Assembly (NCBI RefSeq): GCF_000245815.1
Contig: NZ_JH601103.1
Span: forward strand, 742,313-806,312
DNA length: 64,000 nt
Reading direction: 5' to 3'
Source: Dolosigranulum pigrum ATCC 51524
GTDB taxonomy: Bacteria; Bacillota; Bacilli; Lactobacillales; Carnobacteriaceae_A
Numbering within the stretch: position 1 is the stretch's first letter; each line of letters opens with the position of its first letter. A program made the position numbers and the translations under genes. A model generated the notes under the pieces. It saw only the letters and a program-made list of their open reading frames with translations, was not told where the DNA came from and did not search any database. Positions 25,100 through 33,627 of the stretch are shown one piece after another.

Positions 25100-26212
25100 T
25101 TAATCTCCTCCAAATAATGTAGTTGTTGTGTTGTCTAATAGAGTAGACGATAAATCATTGCGAACCGTATCAGTTGATTGAATAGTGAGGTAAGCATTGG
25201 CTAGAGCATAATGAATACTTTGGTCAGTACTACAGTTCTGTAAAATACCATAAATGAGACCCGCCGTGAAAGCATCACCGGCCCCAGTCACATCTTTAAT
25301 ATGAGAGGCAGTAGGGGGCGTGAATTTGGTGATTTCCGCCGTATCGTGGCTCCCTAGATATAAGGCATCTTTTCCACAAGTTAGTACAACATGCTTCACG
25401 CCAGTTTTTAGCCAGTTTTGAACTAAAGTGGTGGGCTTGATATGAGTGGATGATTCATAGCCAAAGTAAGCTTCTGATTCATCGCGATTAACAATGATCC
25501 AATTCACCCCATCAAGTTGATCGGGTAAGTGGGTCATTTTGGGTGCAGATACGGGAACAATGACCAAATTTATATCGTGATGACGTGCCATATCAATAAT
25601 TGCCTGCATAGCTTCAAGGTTAATATTTAAATCAACCACTAATGATTCTGCTTGGACTAACTGTGAATGATGTTGATTAATCCATTCTTTTGTCATATGA
25701 CGGCAAATATCCATATCTGCAAGAGCGAGAAGCATCTCACCGTGATGGTCTAATACCGCGCTGTAAGAACTAGTTGTTTCATGCAAGAGTTGTGTAACCT
25801 GTGATAGATTAACATAAGGAGCTGTATATTCCTTAATTATATCATATGCATTATCGTAACCAGCCACCGAAAGTAGTGTGACTGCTTGATCTAATCGACC
25901 CAAGTTTTCGGCAATGTTGCGTCCAACGCCGCCGATACTAGTGGTTGAAGTCACTGGATTGCTTGTTTTAGGGATAAGTTTTCCTTCTAAGTTAAATTTC
26001 CGATCAATATTCATTCCACCGATCACATAAGTTGGTGTAGGTGCATTAATGACATAGGCTCTCCCTTGCAGTTGATGCTTCGCTATCAATGATGAGATAA
26101 CGGAAGCGACCGTGGACCGAGGAATGTGAAGAGCTTGTGCGATCTCTTTCTGTGAAATAAATGGATCTTTTTGAATGAGTGCTAAGACCTCTTGTTCATT
26201 TTTGTTCAACAT
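25100..26212 (-). CDS. psuK: Pseudouridine kinase with N-terminal winged helix-turn-helix
   Basis: A PfkB-family kinase (about residues 60-370) phosphorylates pseudouridine at the 5' position for PsuG. Motifs are YVIGGMNIDRK, the GGVGRNIAENLGRL substrate loop and the anion-hole DVTGAGDAFTAGL. Residues 1-55 form a winged helix-turn-helix (NEQEVLALIQKDPFISQKEI), so the enzyme may also regulate its own operon, as in related kinase-regulator fusions. ATG 26212 is preceded by AAAGGAGG. The length of 370 residues is about 60 longer than the bare kinase because of the HTH. Confidence 0.9.
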   Translation of the reverse strand: MLNKNEQEVLALIQKDPFISQKEIAQALHIPRSTVASVISSLIAKHQLQGRAYVINAPTPTYVIGGMNIDRKFNLEGKLIPKTSNPVTSTTSIGGVGRNIAENLGRLDQAVTLLSVAGYDNAYDIIKEYTAPYVNLSQVTQLLHETTSSYSAVLDHHGEMLLALADMDICRHMTKEWINQHHSQLVQAESLVVDLNINLEAMQAIIDMARHHDINLVIVPVSAPKMTHLPDQLDGVNWIIVNRDESEAYFGYESSTHIKPTTLVQNWLKTGVKHVVLTCGKDALYLGSHDTAEITKFTPPTASHIKDVTGAGDAFTAGLIYGILQNCSTDQSIHYALANAYLTIQSTDTVRNDLSSTLLDNTTTTLFGGD

Positions 26213-26275
26213 GATATCCACCTCCTTTTAAGTAGATTAGACAATTGTTTATATAATCAACTTTTGACTAAGTTT

Positions 26276-26304
26276 ATTATATGGAATAATTGAATCGTTT
26301 GCAA
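26276..26304 (-). promoter_or_regulatory. Promoter of psuK-psuG
   Basis: On the minus strand TTGCAA (26304-26299), a 17-base spacer and TATAAT (26281-26276) form a near-consensus sigma-A promoter, 64 bases before the start. Confidence 0.75.
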
Positions 26305-26373
26305 GGGATCTGAACGGTATCCGGTTCCCTAGTTGTAACCGACAGTTTGAATGATGTCAACTCCTTCCTAAGT

Positions 26374-26407
26374 GATACGGAAAAAGTCTGGTCCTAGATA
26401 CGGAAAA
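26374..26407 (+). repeat. Tandem GATACGGAAAA repeats, possible operator
   Basis: GATACGGAAAA occurs at 26374-26384 and again at 26397-26407, 23 bases apart, just before TATACT (26416 region) and the small HTH gene. Two direct sites about two helical turns apart suggest a protein-binding site. Confidence 0.4.
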
Positions 26408-26464
26408 TATTTGCTATACTATAAATAGTTAATTAAGAAATTAATAAGATTGTGAGGTGAGTAT

Positions 26465-26674
26465 ATGCTGAATAAGCGAGAGCGGAGCTTACTTGAGGTA
26501 TTTATCGAACACCCAAACACCTATCTAACAAGTAAAGAATTAGCCGGCATTGTAGGGATAAGTGATCGTACCGCTCGAAAATATATTAAAACATTAATGA
26601 ATGAGATAAAAGTACATGGAGCTGACATAGAAGCTAAGCAAGGATTAGGGTCCTTCATTGTAAAATTAAAATAG
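26465..26674 (+). pseudogene. N-terminal HTH fragment of a PTS-regulator-like protein
   Basis: A 69-residue frame (MLNKRERSLLEVFIEHP ...) that is an HTH_11/Mga-type winged helix-turn-helix, the first domain of BglG/MtlR-like transcription regulators that normally run to 500-700 residues with PRD and EII domains. Only this first domain is left; an IS30-type sequence begins within a few bases of the stop. It has its own GAGGTGAG site and TATACT box. It could act as a small DNA-binding protein, but truncation by the element is the simpler reading. Confidence 0.65.
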
Positions 26675-27090
26675 AAATTTAAAAGGGTCATCTGTGGTAC
26701 AATCATCCTATATCAACCCTCTAAGAAGAATAGGAGATGCACCACCATGACCCACACCAATCTTACCATAAATGAACTGGTTTGCATAGATGCTTATGCC
26801 GAAAATGGCATGAAAGGCTACAAAATAGCCCAAAAGATCAAACGATCTCCTCAGAAAGTGTATGATGTGCTCAACGCCATAAAGTCAGGTAAGTCTGTCA
26901 AGGACTACTATGAACAAACGCAAGAGAATATGAAGCGTCGCGGTGCCAAGCGAAAAGACTTATTCGATGACGATTTATCCTATGTGACGGACAAAGTCAG
27001 TCAAGGATGGACACCAGACGTTATTATTGGACGAGGAGAACGTCAACTCAACATGTCTTCCAAAACTTTATATAGACGATTTATAGTTGA
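26675..27090 (+). mobile_element. Truncated IS30-family element with 5' part of the transposase
   Basis: Left-end sequence (AAATTTAAAAGGGTCATCTG from about 26678) precedes ATG 26747. The first about 110 residues (NLTINELVCIDAYAENGMKG, KIAQKIKRSPQKVYDVLN, SYVTDKVSQGWTPDVIIGRG) are the N-terminal HTH and central region of an IS30 transposase, which is usually about 310-350 residues. Identity is lost near 27090 before the DDE catalytic domain, so the element is dead. The right end is absent and the DNA passes directly into a nhaC remnant. Confidence 0.82.
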
Positions 27091-27590
27091 ATCAACTTTG
27101 AATGGATTTAATGTGGGTATGTTGAGATATGATGAAACGTTAGTACTACCAGAGATAGTAAGTTTATTACACAGCGGGAACAATGTTGGTCACTGGGGCT
27201 TTAGATGTATTAATATCTAAATTAGTTGAAAAAATATCTAATACTTTCCAATTAGTAGCATCTACTATATTAATTTACTTAGTCACGACTGATGTCACAA
27301 GCAATGGGCAGGTATCAATTTTAATGCCTGGTGAGGTGTTAAAAAATGTTTATAAAAAGAAAGGGCTTCATCCAAAGGTATTGTCAAGAACTTTGGAGGA
27401 TTCCGTATCATGTGTTGAATGTCTAATTCCATGGACAGCAGCAGGTGCTTATATGGCTGCGACATTGGGAGTTCTTACTCTTACTTATCTTCCTTTTGCT
27501 ATATTAAATTACTCAGGTATATTTTTATCATTAATTTGGGCTGCAACTGGCATTGGTATTACAACTCTCAATAAAAGTACTAATCAGTAA
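27091..27590 (+). pseudogene. Remnant of a NhaC-type Na+/H+ antiporter
   Basis: The clearest part, 27183-27590, encodes QLVASTILIYLVTTDVTSNG, SILMPGEVLKNVYKKKGLHP, SRTLEDSVSCVECLIPWTAA and GAYMAATLGVLTLTYLPFAI. This is the C-terminal third of a NhaC antiporter (about 460 residues when intact). The sequence before it (27091-27180) has NhaC-like residues in another phase (GFNVGM ... SLLHSGNN), so there is a frameshift as well as loss of the N-terminal two-thirds at the IS30 junction. Not functional. Confidence 0.8.
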
Positions 27591-27632
27591 ATAATAGCTC
27601 TTTAACATTTAGTAGTCATATAGTAGTCATAT

Positions 27633-27751
27633 TGTGTCCTCCAAAAAAGCTGGAGTTTTGAATAGTAACGATGAAGCACGTGATTGAGTGGCTTTTTTTC
27701 GATAATTGATCGGAGATAAGTCGCTCAATTTTATTTTTATTTGATTGTTAG
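27633..27751 (-). mobile_element. Solo terminal remnant of an IS3-family (IS150-like) element
   Basis: The DNA aligns with the left end of the IS at 32192-32300, including the terminal TGTG..CC.CCAAAA...TGGAG. On the minus strand it encodes IKIKLSDLSPINYRKKAT, the last residues of OrfB (IKVKLSGLSPVNYRKQAT in the other copy). Only about 120 bases remain. Confidence 0.75.
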
Positions 27752-28129
27752 CAAATGGCCCATGATTTAGAGGATTATTTGTATGTCAAAACTAGAAATT
27801 ATCAAAGTAACACAGCCAAATATTTAATCCCACTCAAATTATAAGTGTAAAAACACGTAGATGGTTCCTTATTGTACATGACTGTATCTCCTTAGGTCAT
27901 GGGTGCTTACTAGTCGACAGACTAGGTCCAACCTATGTTTTTTTAACTGTGCAATCAGCCAGCGCAATTCGTATGGATAATTTTAGCTGAAATCAATTCT
28001 TGAGATAACAAGGGGTAAATTTTTATGTATTTATTAACGATTGACTGCTTAAATCATTGTGATTAGCAGTTTATTTTTTGGTTTATTTCCCAAATGGGTA
28101 CATCGAAAAAACTCTTTTTAAATAAGTTC
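27752..28129. other. Intergenic region without a gene
   Basis: No ORF with a ribosome binding site or family match. The stretch is AT-rich and contains a partly palindromic piece (ACTAGTCGACAGACTAGGT near 27909) followed by a T-run, which could be an old terminator. I see nothing else in it. Confidence 0.5.
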
Positions 28130-28158
28130 TTGACATTTTGCAAGGGATAGAGTATTAT
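28130..28158 (+). promoter_or_regulatory. Promoter of the DeoR-gat-rhaD operon
   Basis: TTGACA at 28130-28135, exactly 17 bases, TATTAT at 28153-28158. Downstream, GAAAG-type repeats (ACGAAAGC, ATGAAAGT twice at about 28174-28216) fit a DeoR-family operator. Confidence 0.8.
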
Positions 28159-28221
28159 GTGATTAGATAATAAACGAAAGCAAAATGAAAGTTAAAAATA
28201 TTAGAATGAAAGTAAGATGAT

Positions 28222-28962
28222 ATGGATCAGATAGAACGACTTAATGCTATAAAAAAATATATATTTACTAATAAAAAGGTACGGACACTAGAAATAGCAA
28301 GTAAATTTAATATTTCAGAACAAACTGTTCGTAAAGATTTTAATATTCTGGAGGAAAAAAATTATATTAGACGAGTTCACGGTGGAGCTGTAAGTAAATC
28401 AACCTTTAATGAAAGATTGAATATAAATATAGATGTTAAAAAAAAATTATGTGAACGTGCAGCTTCATATGTGCACTATCGTAACACAATATATATTGAT
28501 GGTGGAACAAGTTATTATCATTTAATTGACTTTATTCCCGATGATTATAATATAAGCATTATAACGCCAAGTTTACCTATTGCATTAAGAGTTATGGAGA
28601 CTAGTAGTCACTCTGTTTATCTTCTAGGTGGGAAAGTTGATGGCACTACATTAGAGACAACCACTACAATTGATAATAGCTTGATTAAGGATATATATTT
28701 TGACATCATATTTTTAGGTGTTAGTGGATTTTCTAAAGATTTTGCGTTCACTGAAGATAATATACATACATTAAATATTAAAAGAAAAGTATGTAGTCAG
28801 TCTCTGAAGAAAATTATGGTTGCTACTAGTGATAAACAAAATAAAATAGCTTTTAAGAAATCTTTTGACACATCTGATATTGATGTATTTATTACTGAAC
28901 AAAATATTAATGATGAAGTAAAAAAATACCTTGATAAGAAATTAAATCTTGTTTTAATTTAA
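28222..28962 (+). CDS. DeoR-family transcriptional repressor
   Basis: A 246-residue sugar-phosphate-responsive regulator. The N-terminal HTH is at 5-60 (RTLEIASKFNISEQTVRKDF, then IRRVHGGAV, the DeoR signature). The C-terminal DeoRC domain binds a phosphorylated sugar (YIDGGTSYYHL, LLGGKVDG). It lies first in the operon behind a consensus promoter and presumably represses it in the absence of the PTS sugar. The gene is strongly AT-rich (lysine AAA, isoleucine ATA/ATT), unlike the core genes of the window. The ribosome binding site is weak. Confidence 0.87.
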   Translation: MDQIERLNAIKKYIFTNKKVRTLEIASKFNISEQTVRKDFNILEEKNYIRRVHGGAVSKSTFNERLNINIDVKKKLCERAASYVHYRNTIYIDGGTSYYHLIDFIPDDYNISIITPSLPIALRVMETSSHSVYLLGGKVDGTTLETTTTIDNSLIKDIYFDIIFLGVSGFSKDFAFTEDNIHTLNIKRKVCSQSLKKIMVATSDKQNKIAFKKSFDTSDIDVFITEQNINDEVKKYLDKKLNLVLI

Positions 28963-29027
28963 CTATCTTTTTAATTGAAAGGGGTGATATACACTTTTAT
29001 CCAGTAAAAAAAGGAGGTGAAAATATA

Positions 29028-29486
29028 ATGGAATTAAACACATTAGTATATTCTAATTTAGTGAATATTGAAAATAAATCTACTTCTTTAATAGACTTTT
29101 TCGAAAGCGCTAGCAGAGAGCTAGTAGAAGAGAATTTTGTTGAAGAATCTTTTTTTGAAGCAATACTAAGTAGAGAACAAATTTATCCAACTGGTTTAGT
29201 ACTTGAAAATATAAATATTGCTATCCCACATACTGATGTAGATCACATAAAAAAACCATTTATCTATATTAATAAAATGGAAGATGATATAGAATTTACA
29301 CAAATGGGATCAGATGATAAAAAGGTTATACCTGAATATGTAATAATTTTGGGTATAAAAGAGCCTAAGAAACAAGTAACATTACTTTCAACCTTAATTG
29401 AGTTATTTAATAATTCAAATTTTTTGGATGAATTACAGAATTGTAATAATAATGATGATCTTATTAAATTGTTTAAAAATAATTAA
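29028..29486 (+). CDS. PTS EIIA component, galactitol/fructose-type (GatA-like)
   Basis: A 152-residue cytoplasmic phospho-carrier of the PTS_EIIA_2 fold. The phospho-histidine sits in NIAIPHTD near residue 66, and the family's PTGLVLE block precedes it. It receives phosphate from HPr (encoded at 61665 in this window) and hands it to the EIIB encoded 21 bases further on. AAAGGAGGTG lies before the ATG. Substrate is not determined by this subunit. Confidence 0.88.
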   Translation: MELNTLVYSNLVNIENKSTSLIDFFESASRELVEENFVEESFFEAILSREQIYPTGLVLENINIAIPHTDVDHIKKPFIYINKMEDDIEFTQMGSDDKKVIPEYVIILGIKEPKKQVTLLSTLIELFNNSNFLDELQNCNNNDDLIKLFKNN

Positions 29487-29507
29487 ATTAAAAAAGGAGT
29501 TTTTCAA

Positions 29508-29786
29508 ATGAAACAAATTATTGTAGCTTGTGGTTCTGGTGTAGCAACTTCTCAAACAGTGGCGTCTAAATTAGAAAAATTATTGAAAGAAAATAATGTT
29601 AAAGCAGATGTTGAAGCGGTTGATATGAAGTCCATTGAACAGTATGTGAAGGGTGCAGACGCTTATGTATCTATTGTAAATGATAAGAAGGATTATGGAA
29701 TTCCTGTATTCAGTGGGATCCCATTCTTAACTGGTATGGGGCAGGAACAGGAACTCAAAAAAATAATCGATTTTTTAGAAGGATAG
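29508..29786 (+). CDS. PTS EIIB component, galactitol-type (GatB-like)
   Basis: A 92-residue EIIB of the lactose/galactitol fold with the phospho-cysteine at residue 8 in VACGSGVATS and the following SGIPFLTGMG. It takes phosphate from EIIA and phosphorylates the sugar entering through EIIC. A good GGAG site precedes ATG 29508. Confidence 0.9.
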   Translation: MKQIIVACGSGVATSQTVASKLEKLLKENNVKADVEAVDMKSIEQYVKGADAYVSIVNDKKDYGIPVFSGIPFLTGMGQEQELKKIIDFLEG

Positions 29787-29812
29787 ACTAAATATATAAA
29801 GGAGAAAAACCT

Positions 29813-31159
29813 ATGGAATTTTTAGAAACTATCGTACAATATGTATTAGATTTAGGAGCTCCTGTATTCGTACCATTGATAATGTTAATTATTGGTTTAT
29901 CAATGAGAATGAAATTTAAAGATGCTTTTACAGCAGCGCTAACACTAGGAGTTGCTTTTACTGGAATGGGAATCCTTATTGAGTTTATGATGACATCAAT
30001 GGGAGGTGCAGCTGAGTCAATGGCAGCTAATACAGGAATTAGCCTTCCTGCTGTTGACATTGGATGGCCAGGTATGGCTTCTATAAGTTGGGCATGGCCA
30101 TATGCATTCGTACTTTTCCCAATACAAATTATTGTTAATATTTTAATGTTAGTTACTAAGCAAACAAAAACTTTGAATGTAGATATGTGGAATGTATGGA
30201 ATAAAATATTCACTGCTGTTTTAATTGCATACTTTACAGGTTCAATTTGGTTAGGATTTTTAGCCGGAGCTATAATTGTATTTTTAGAGTTGAAATTAGG
30301 GGATGTATTTGCTCCTGAAGTTGAACGTTTAACAGGAATTCCTGGAGTTACGGTTCCTCACTTTATAGCTCTAATAGCTGTAATTCTTTACCCTATTGAT
30401 GAATTGTTGAAGAAAATTCCATTTTTTAGAAAAGAATTTGATGCTGAAGCATTGCGTAATAAAATAGGTATTTTTGGGGAAAACTCAGTAATGGGGGGGA
30501 TTATTGGGGTATTACTTGGATTTGCTGGAGGTTATAGTGTCTCGGAGGCTCTTACTTTAGGGGTTCAAGCTGCTACTGCGTTAGTATTATTCCCGATGGT
30601 ATCTAAATTATTCTCTAAAGCGTTATCACCAATTTCTGATGCTGTTTCTGAATTTATGCGACAAAAATACGGAAATAGTGAAATATTTATCGGCTTAGAT
30701 TGGCCTATACTTGGTGGACGTAATGAGTTATGGGTAGCAGTTATTATTACTATCCCATTTTTACTGTTCTTTTCAGTAATCTTACCCGGAAATATTGTAC
30801 TTCCATTTGCAGGAATTATTAACTTATCATTTGTCGTTGGAGCATTACTACTCACTAATGGTAATTTAGTTAGAATGATTATTCATGGAATTATCACTGC
30901 TCCATTATTCTTGTATGCAGCCACGTACTTCGCTCCATATATTACTAGATTAGGTCAAGAAACAGGAACTATTGGTGTAGAATCAAATGAAATGATTTCA
31001 TGGAGTACATTTGAAGGTCCAGACTTAAGATATTTGATTGCTAATTCATTTAATGGTGACATTGTAGCTATCATACTCTTTGTTGGTTGGTTAGTATTGT
31101 TTTATCTTTTATTGAAAAATAGACAAAAACGAAATGAAAGGTTATCTGAAGAAAATTAA
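29813..31159 (+). CDS. PTS EIIC component, galactitol-type permease (GatC-like)
   Basis: A 448-residue membrane permease with about eleven hydrophobic helices. Family blocks are APVFVPLIMLIIGLSM, the VDIGWPGMASISWAWPYA segment and FIGLDWPILGGRNELW, the signature of the GatC/EIIC-Gat family. It carries the sugar across the membrane with phosphorylation by EIIB. The same family in the lac cluster (39603-41057) is only a distant paralogue, so the substrate is probably different. RhaD just downstream points to a sugar entering as a ketose 1-phosphate. Confidence 0.9.
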   Translation: MEFLETIVQYVLDLGAPVFVPLIMLIIGLSMRMKFKDAFTAALTLGVAFTGMGILIEFMMTSMGGAAESMAANTGISLPAVDIGWPGMASISWAWPYAFVLFPIQIIVNILMLVTKQTKTLNVDMWNVWNKIFTAVLIAYFTGSIWLGFLAGAIIVFLELKLGDVFAPEVERLTGIPGVTVPHFIALIAVILYPIDELLKKIPFFRKEFDAEALRNKIGIFGENSVMGGIIGVLLGFAGGYSVSEALTLGVQAATALVLFPMVSKLFSKALSPISDAVSEFMRQKYGNSEIFIGLDWPILGGRNELWVAVIITIPFLLFFSVILPGNIVLPFAGIINLSFVVGALLLTNGNLVRMIIHGIITAPLFLYAATYFAPYITRLGQETGTIGVESNEMISWSTFEGPDLRYLIANSFNGDIVAIILFVGWLVLFYLLLKNRQKRNERLSEEN

Positions 31160-31173
31160 AATGGAGGTAAATT

Positions 31174-31992
31174 ATGACAGTATCCTTTGAGCAATCTAAA
31201 ATTGTCGTTGATCTTATTAATACAACCTACGATATGTGGAAAAAAGGTTGGGATGAGAGTAATGGCGGAAATATTAGCATCATATTAAATGAAGATAATA
31301 TTGACATGTTACCATCTGATAAAAACAGTAATTTTAATGAATTTAATGATATTCCTGAAAATCTCATTGGTAAATATATTTTAATTACAGCTTCTGGAAG
31401 TCAATTTAGAACAATAAAATCAAGAATTTCGACAGGAATTGTAGAAGATATTGGAGTAATACGAATAAAAAGAGAGGGGTATGATGTCGTATGGGGATTT
31501 GAAAATAACCATAAACCTACAAGTGAGTTATATATGCATCTTCTTTCCCATAGTACTCGTCTTGCACAAGATAATAATCATAGAGTAGTAGTTCACAATC
31601 ATGCTAACAATGCAACTGCGTTTTCACATACCGTAGAACCCAATGATTCTGCCTACACATTACCACTTTGGAAAATATTAACGGAAAGCATTGTTGTTTT
31701 TCCAGATGGTGTAGGAGTTCTCCCATGGGAATTACCAGGCACATTAAATATTGGTTTGAAAACTGCTGAAAAATTAAAACGATGTAGAATTGTTGTCTGG
31801 ACGTTTCATGGTATTCTTGCTACTGGTAAAAATTTCCAAGATTGTTTTGGATTGATTGAAACAGTAGATAAGGCAGCTGAATTATACATGTTGACTAATA
31901 ATATTCGCAAATTTGAGGGGTTAACAGTTGATAATATTAAGGAAGTCTGTGATACTTTAGGGGTAAATCCTAGAGAAGAAATCTTTTTATAA
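31174..31992 (+). CDS. rhaD: Rhamnulose-1-phosphate aldolase (class II)
   Basis: A zinc-dependent aldolase that cleaves L-rhamnulose 1-phosphate to DHAP and L-lactaldehyde. The 272-residue protein follows the E. coli RhaD pattern closely (274 residues): zinc ligands His141 and His143 in HNHANN and His212 in WTFHGI, catalytic Glu118 in PTSELYMH, and GWDESNGGNISI at the N-terminus. No rhaA or rhaB (isomerase, kinase) is nearby. Instead it follows a Gat-type PTS, so the phosphorylated ketose may come straight from the transporter. It starts 15 bases after the EIIC stop. Confidence 0.92.
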   Translation: MTVSFEQSKIVVDLINTTYDMWKKGWDESNGGNISIILNEDNIDMLPSDKNSNFNEFNDIPENLIGKYILITASGSQFRTIKSRISTGIVEDIGVIRIKREGYDVVWGFENNHKPTSELYMHLLSHSTRLAQDNNHRVVVHNHANNATAFSHTVEPNDSAYTLPLWKILTESIVVFPDGVGVLPWELPGTLNIGLKTAEKLKRCRIVVWTFHGILATGKNFQDCFGLIETVDKAAELYMLTNNIRKFEGLTVDNIKEVCDTLGVNPREEIFL

Positions 31993-32106
31993 AATAAGTG
32001 TAAATATTTCTTCAACACTTAAATGTTGATAATGATAAAATCAACTCATTGATAACTGGAGGAAATGTTTGAATTTAGCTGTTGCATGAGGTTGAAAGAT
32101 AAATTT

Positions 32107-32176
32107 CATTCTACAACTTTTGGTGTTGGTGAGAAAGTTTCTTCGTTAGCACATCTTTATACGTTAAACTAAAAAC
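32107..32176 (+). repeat. Dispersed ~70-bp repeat, copy B
   Basis: This stretch matches 9600-9668 (see there), with the shared end CGTTAAACTAAAAAC. It lies 15 bases from the left end of the IS3-family element and was probably part of an older mobile element into which or beside which the IS came. Confidence 0.55.
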
Positions 32177-32228
32177 ATGTAAGATTTCTGATGTGACCCC
32201 CAAAAGTTGGAGCTTTGAATAGTGATGA

Positions 32229-33140
32229 TTAAGTGGCTTGTTTCCGGTAATTGACCGGAGATAAGCCGCTCAATTTTACTTTTATCCGATCGTTATTGTA
32301 GAAATGAATGTAATTTTCAATTCTGCACTTGAGATCACTAAAAGACATTTTATCTTGACCATAATACATTTCTTGCTTTAAGAGCCCAAAGAAATTCTCC
32401 ATCGGTGAATTATCAAGGCAGTTCCCCTTCCGAAACATGCTTTGATAAATACCATGCTCCTTTAAACAATTGATCCATGCATGATGTTGATAATGCCACC
32501 CCTGATCACTGTGGATCGTTGTACGATAAGGGGCATGGCGTTCAATACGAGAAATCGCTTCTGTTAGCGGCTCTAGGGCAATATCTAATGTTGGACGTTT
32601 CGCGATCTTAAAGGCAATAATTTCGCTATTATATAAATCCATTATCGGACTTAGGTATAGTTTTTCATCCTTGAGACACTTAAATTCTGTGAAATCGGTG
32701 ACCAATTTTTGTAGTGGAACGGATGTCATGAATCGTCGATTCACCCGATTGCTGGCTACCTTCCTTACTTTCCCTTTATAGGAATTATAACGACGACTTT
32801 TATGGAAAATTTCATACATTTGATACCCAGCTTCTGCATAAGACGTTGGACTCGTTTATGATTTACACAGTACCTCAGGTTTCTTAAGGCGAGCGTTATT
32901 CGTCGATAGCCGTATGTCTCGTTTGAATCGTTAAAATTTTTTTGAATAAGCTGTTCAAGCGGATGATCTTTTGGGTCATTTGCTTTTTGGGCCATATAAT
33001 AGTGATACGTTGATGCCGGTAAATCAATAACCATTAAGACATCTTTTAAGCGAAAGTGATCTTCAGTTAGCTCAAAGGCTATTCTTGATTGTTGTCTTTG
33101 CGAGGGTCGCTCAATCCCCGCTCTCTCAACTTTTTTAATT
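32229..33140 (-). pseudogene. IS3-family transposase OrfB, frameshifted
   Basis: The DDE catalytic subunit is split into two phases. The N-terminal part (32765-33034 and upstream to the slippage site, ERAGIERPSQ ... QRLMQKLGIKC) continues in another phase as SRRYNSYKGKVRKVASNRVN to the C-terminus. The DDE residues are all in the second piece: TDFTEF, HSDQGWHYQ and NSPMENFFGLLKQE. The change of phase near 32800 lies in an A/T-rich run and is not at the orfA/orfB junction, so it is a true frameshift rather than the programmed one. Confidence 0.82.
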
Positions 33141-33627
33141 AGGCTAACTCAATCTTTAATAAATTATTTTCTTCTCGTAATTGTGCATTCTCACGAGCTA
33201 CTTGATCTGTTTTTTGCTTTGGCTGTGTTGTTTTCTGGTTAGACGAACGTGATGATTTAGGCATTTTGGGTGGACTCCCTATCGGCTTATTTAGACGTTG
33301 TGCGCCTCCTTCCATAAATAGCCGTTTCCAATTCGCTATAATAGAGGGTTCGCCTATGCCAAAGGCGTTAGCCGTCTCTTTATAGGAAGCGCCAGTCTCT
33401 AGCTTAAATTTTAATACATTAAGCTTGAAACGTAAAGTATATTTCTTTTTTGTCTTCTTTCGTTTTAGCCCAGCTTCCCTATAAAGTTGATACTGATTGA
33501 CCCAATTTTTAATAAGTTGAACGCTAGATACATCATATTTTTTAGCCAGCAGACGATAGCCTAATGGACCATCAAGATATGCTTGGACAATATTTAATTT
33601 AAACGGGTATGAATATGTTTTGGACAT
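33139..33627 (-). CDS. IS3-family transposase OrfA
   Basis: A 162-residue HTH protein with two tandem helix-turn-helix units (about 10-50 and 65-110: KYDVSSVQLIKNWVNQYQ, ANAFGIGEPSIIANWKRLF) and a Lys/Gln-rich leucine-zipper end. It should fuse to OrfB through a -1 slip on the TTAAAAAAG run just at its stop. With OrfB broken, the element is probably no longer self-mobile. Confidence 0.88.
   Translation of the reverse strand: MSKTYSYPFKLNIVQAYLDGPLGYRLLAKKYDVSSVQLIKNWVNQYQLYREAGLKRKKTKKKYTLRFKLNVLKFKLETGASYKETANAFGIGEPSIIANWKRLFMEGGAQRLNKPIGSPPKMPKSSRSSNQKTTQPKQKTDQVARENAQLREENNLLKIELA

Noticed and set aside
29788..30213. 141-residue ORF antisense to the first EIIC gene
   Set aside because: It is a shadow of the membrane permease on the opposite strand, without a ribosome binding site or promoter.
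28222..31992. Considered as an L-fucose (fucA) rather than RhaD operon because of the nearby fucosidase
   Set aside because: The aldolase follows RhaD, not FucA, in length and in the positions His141, His143, His212 and Glu118.
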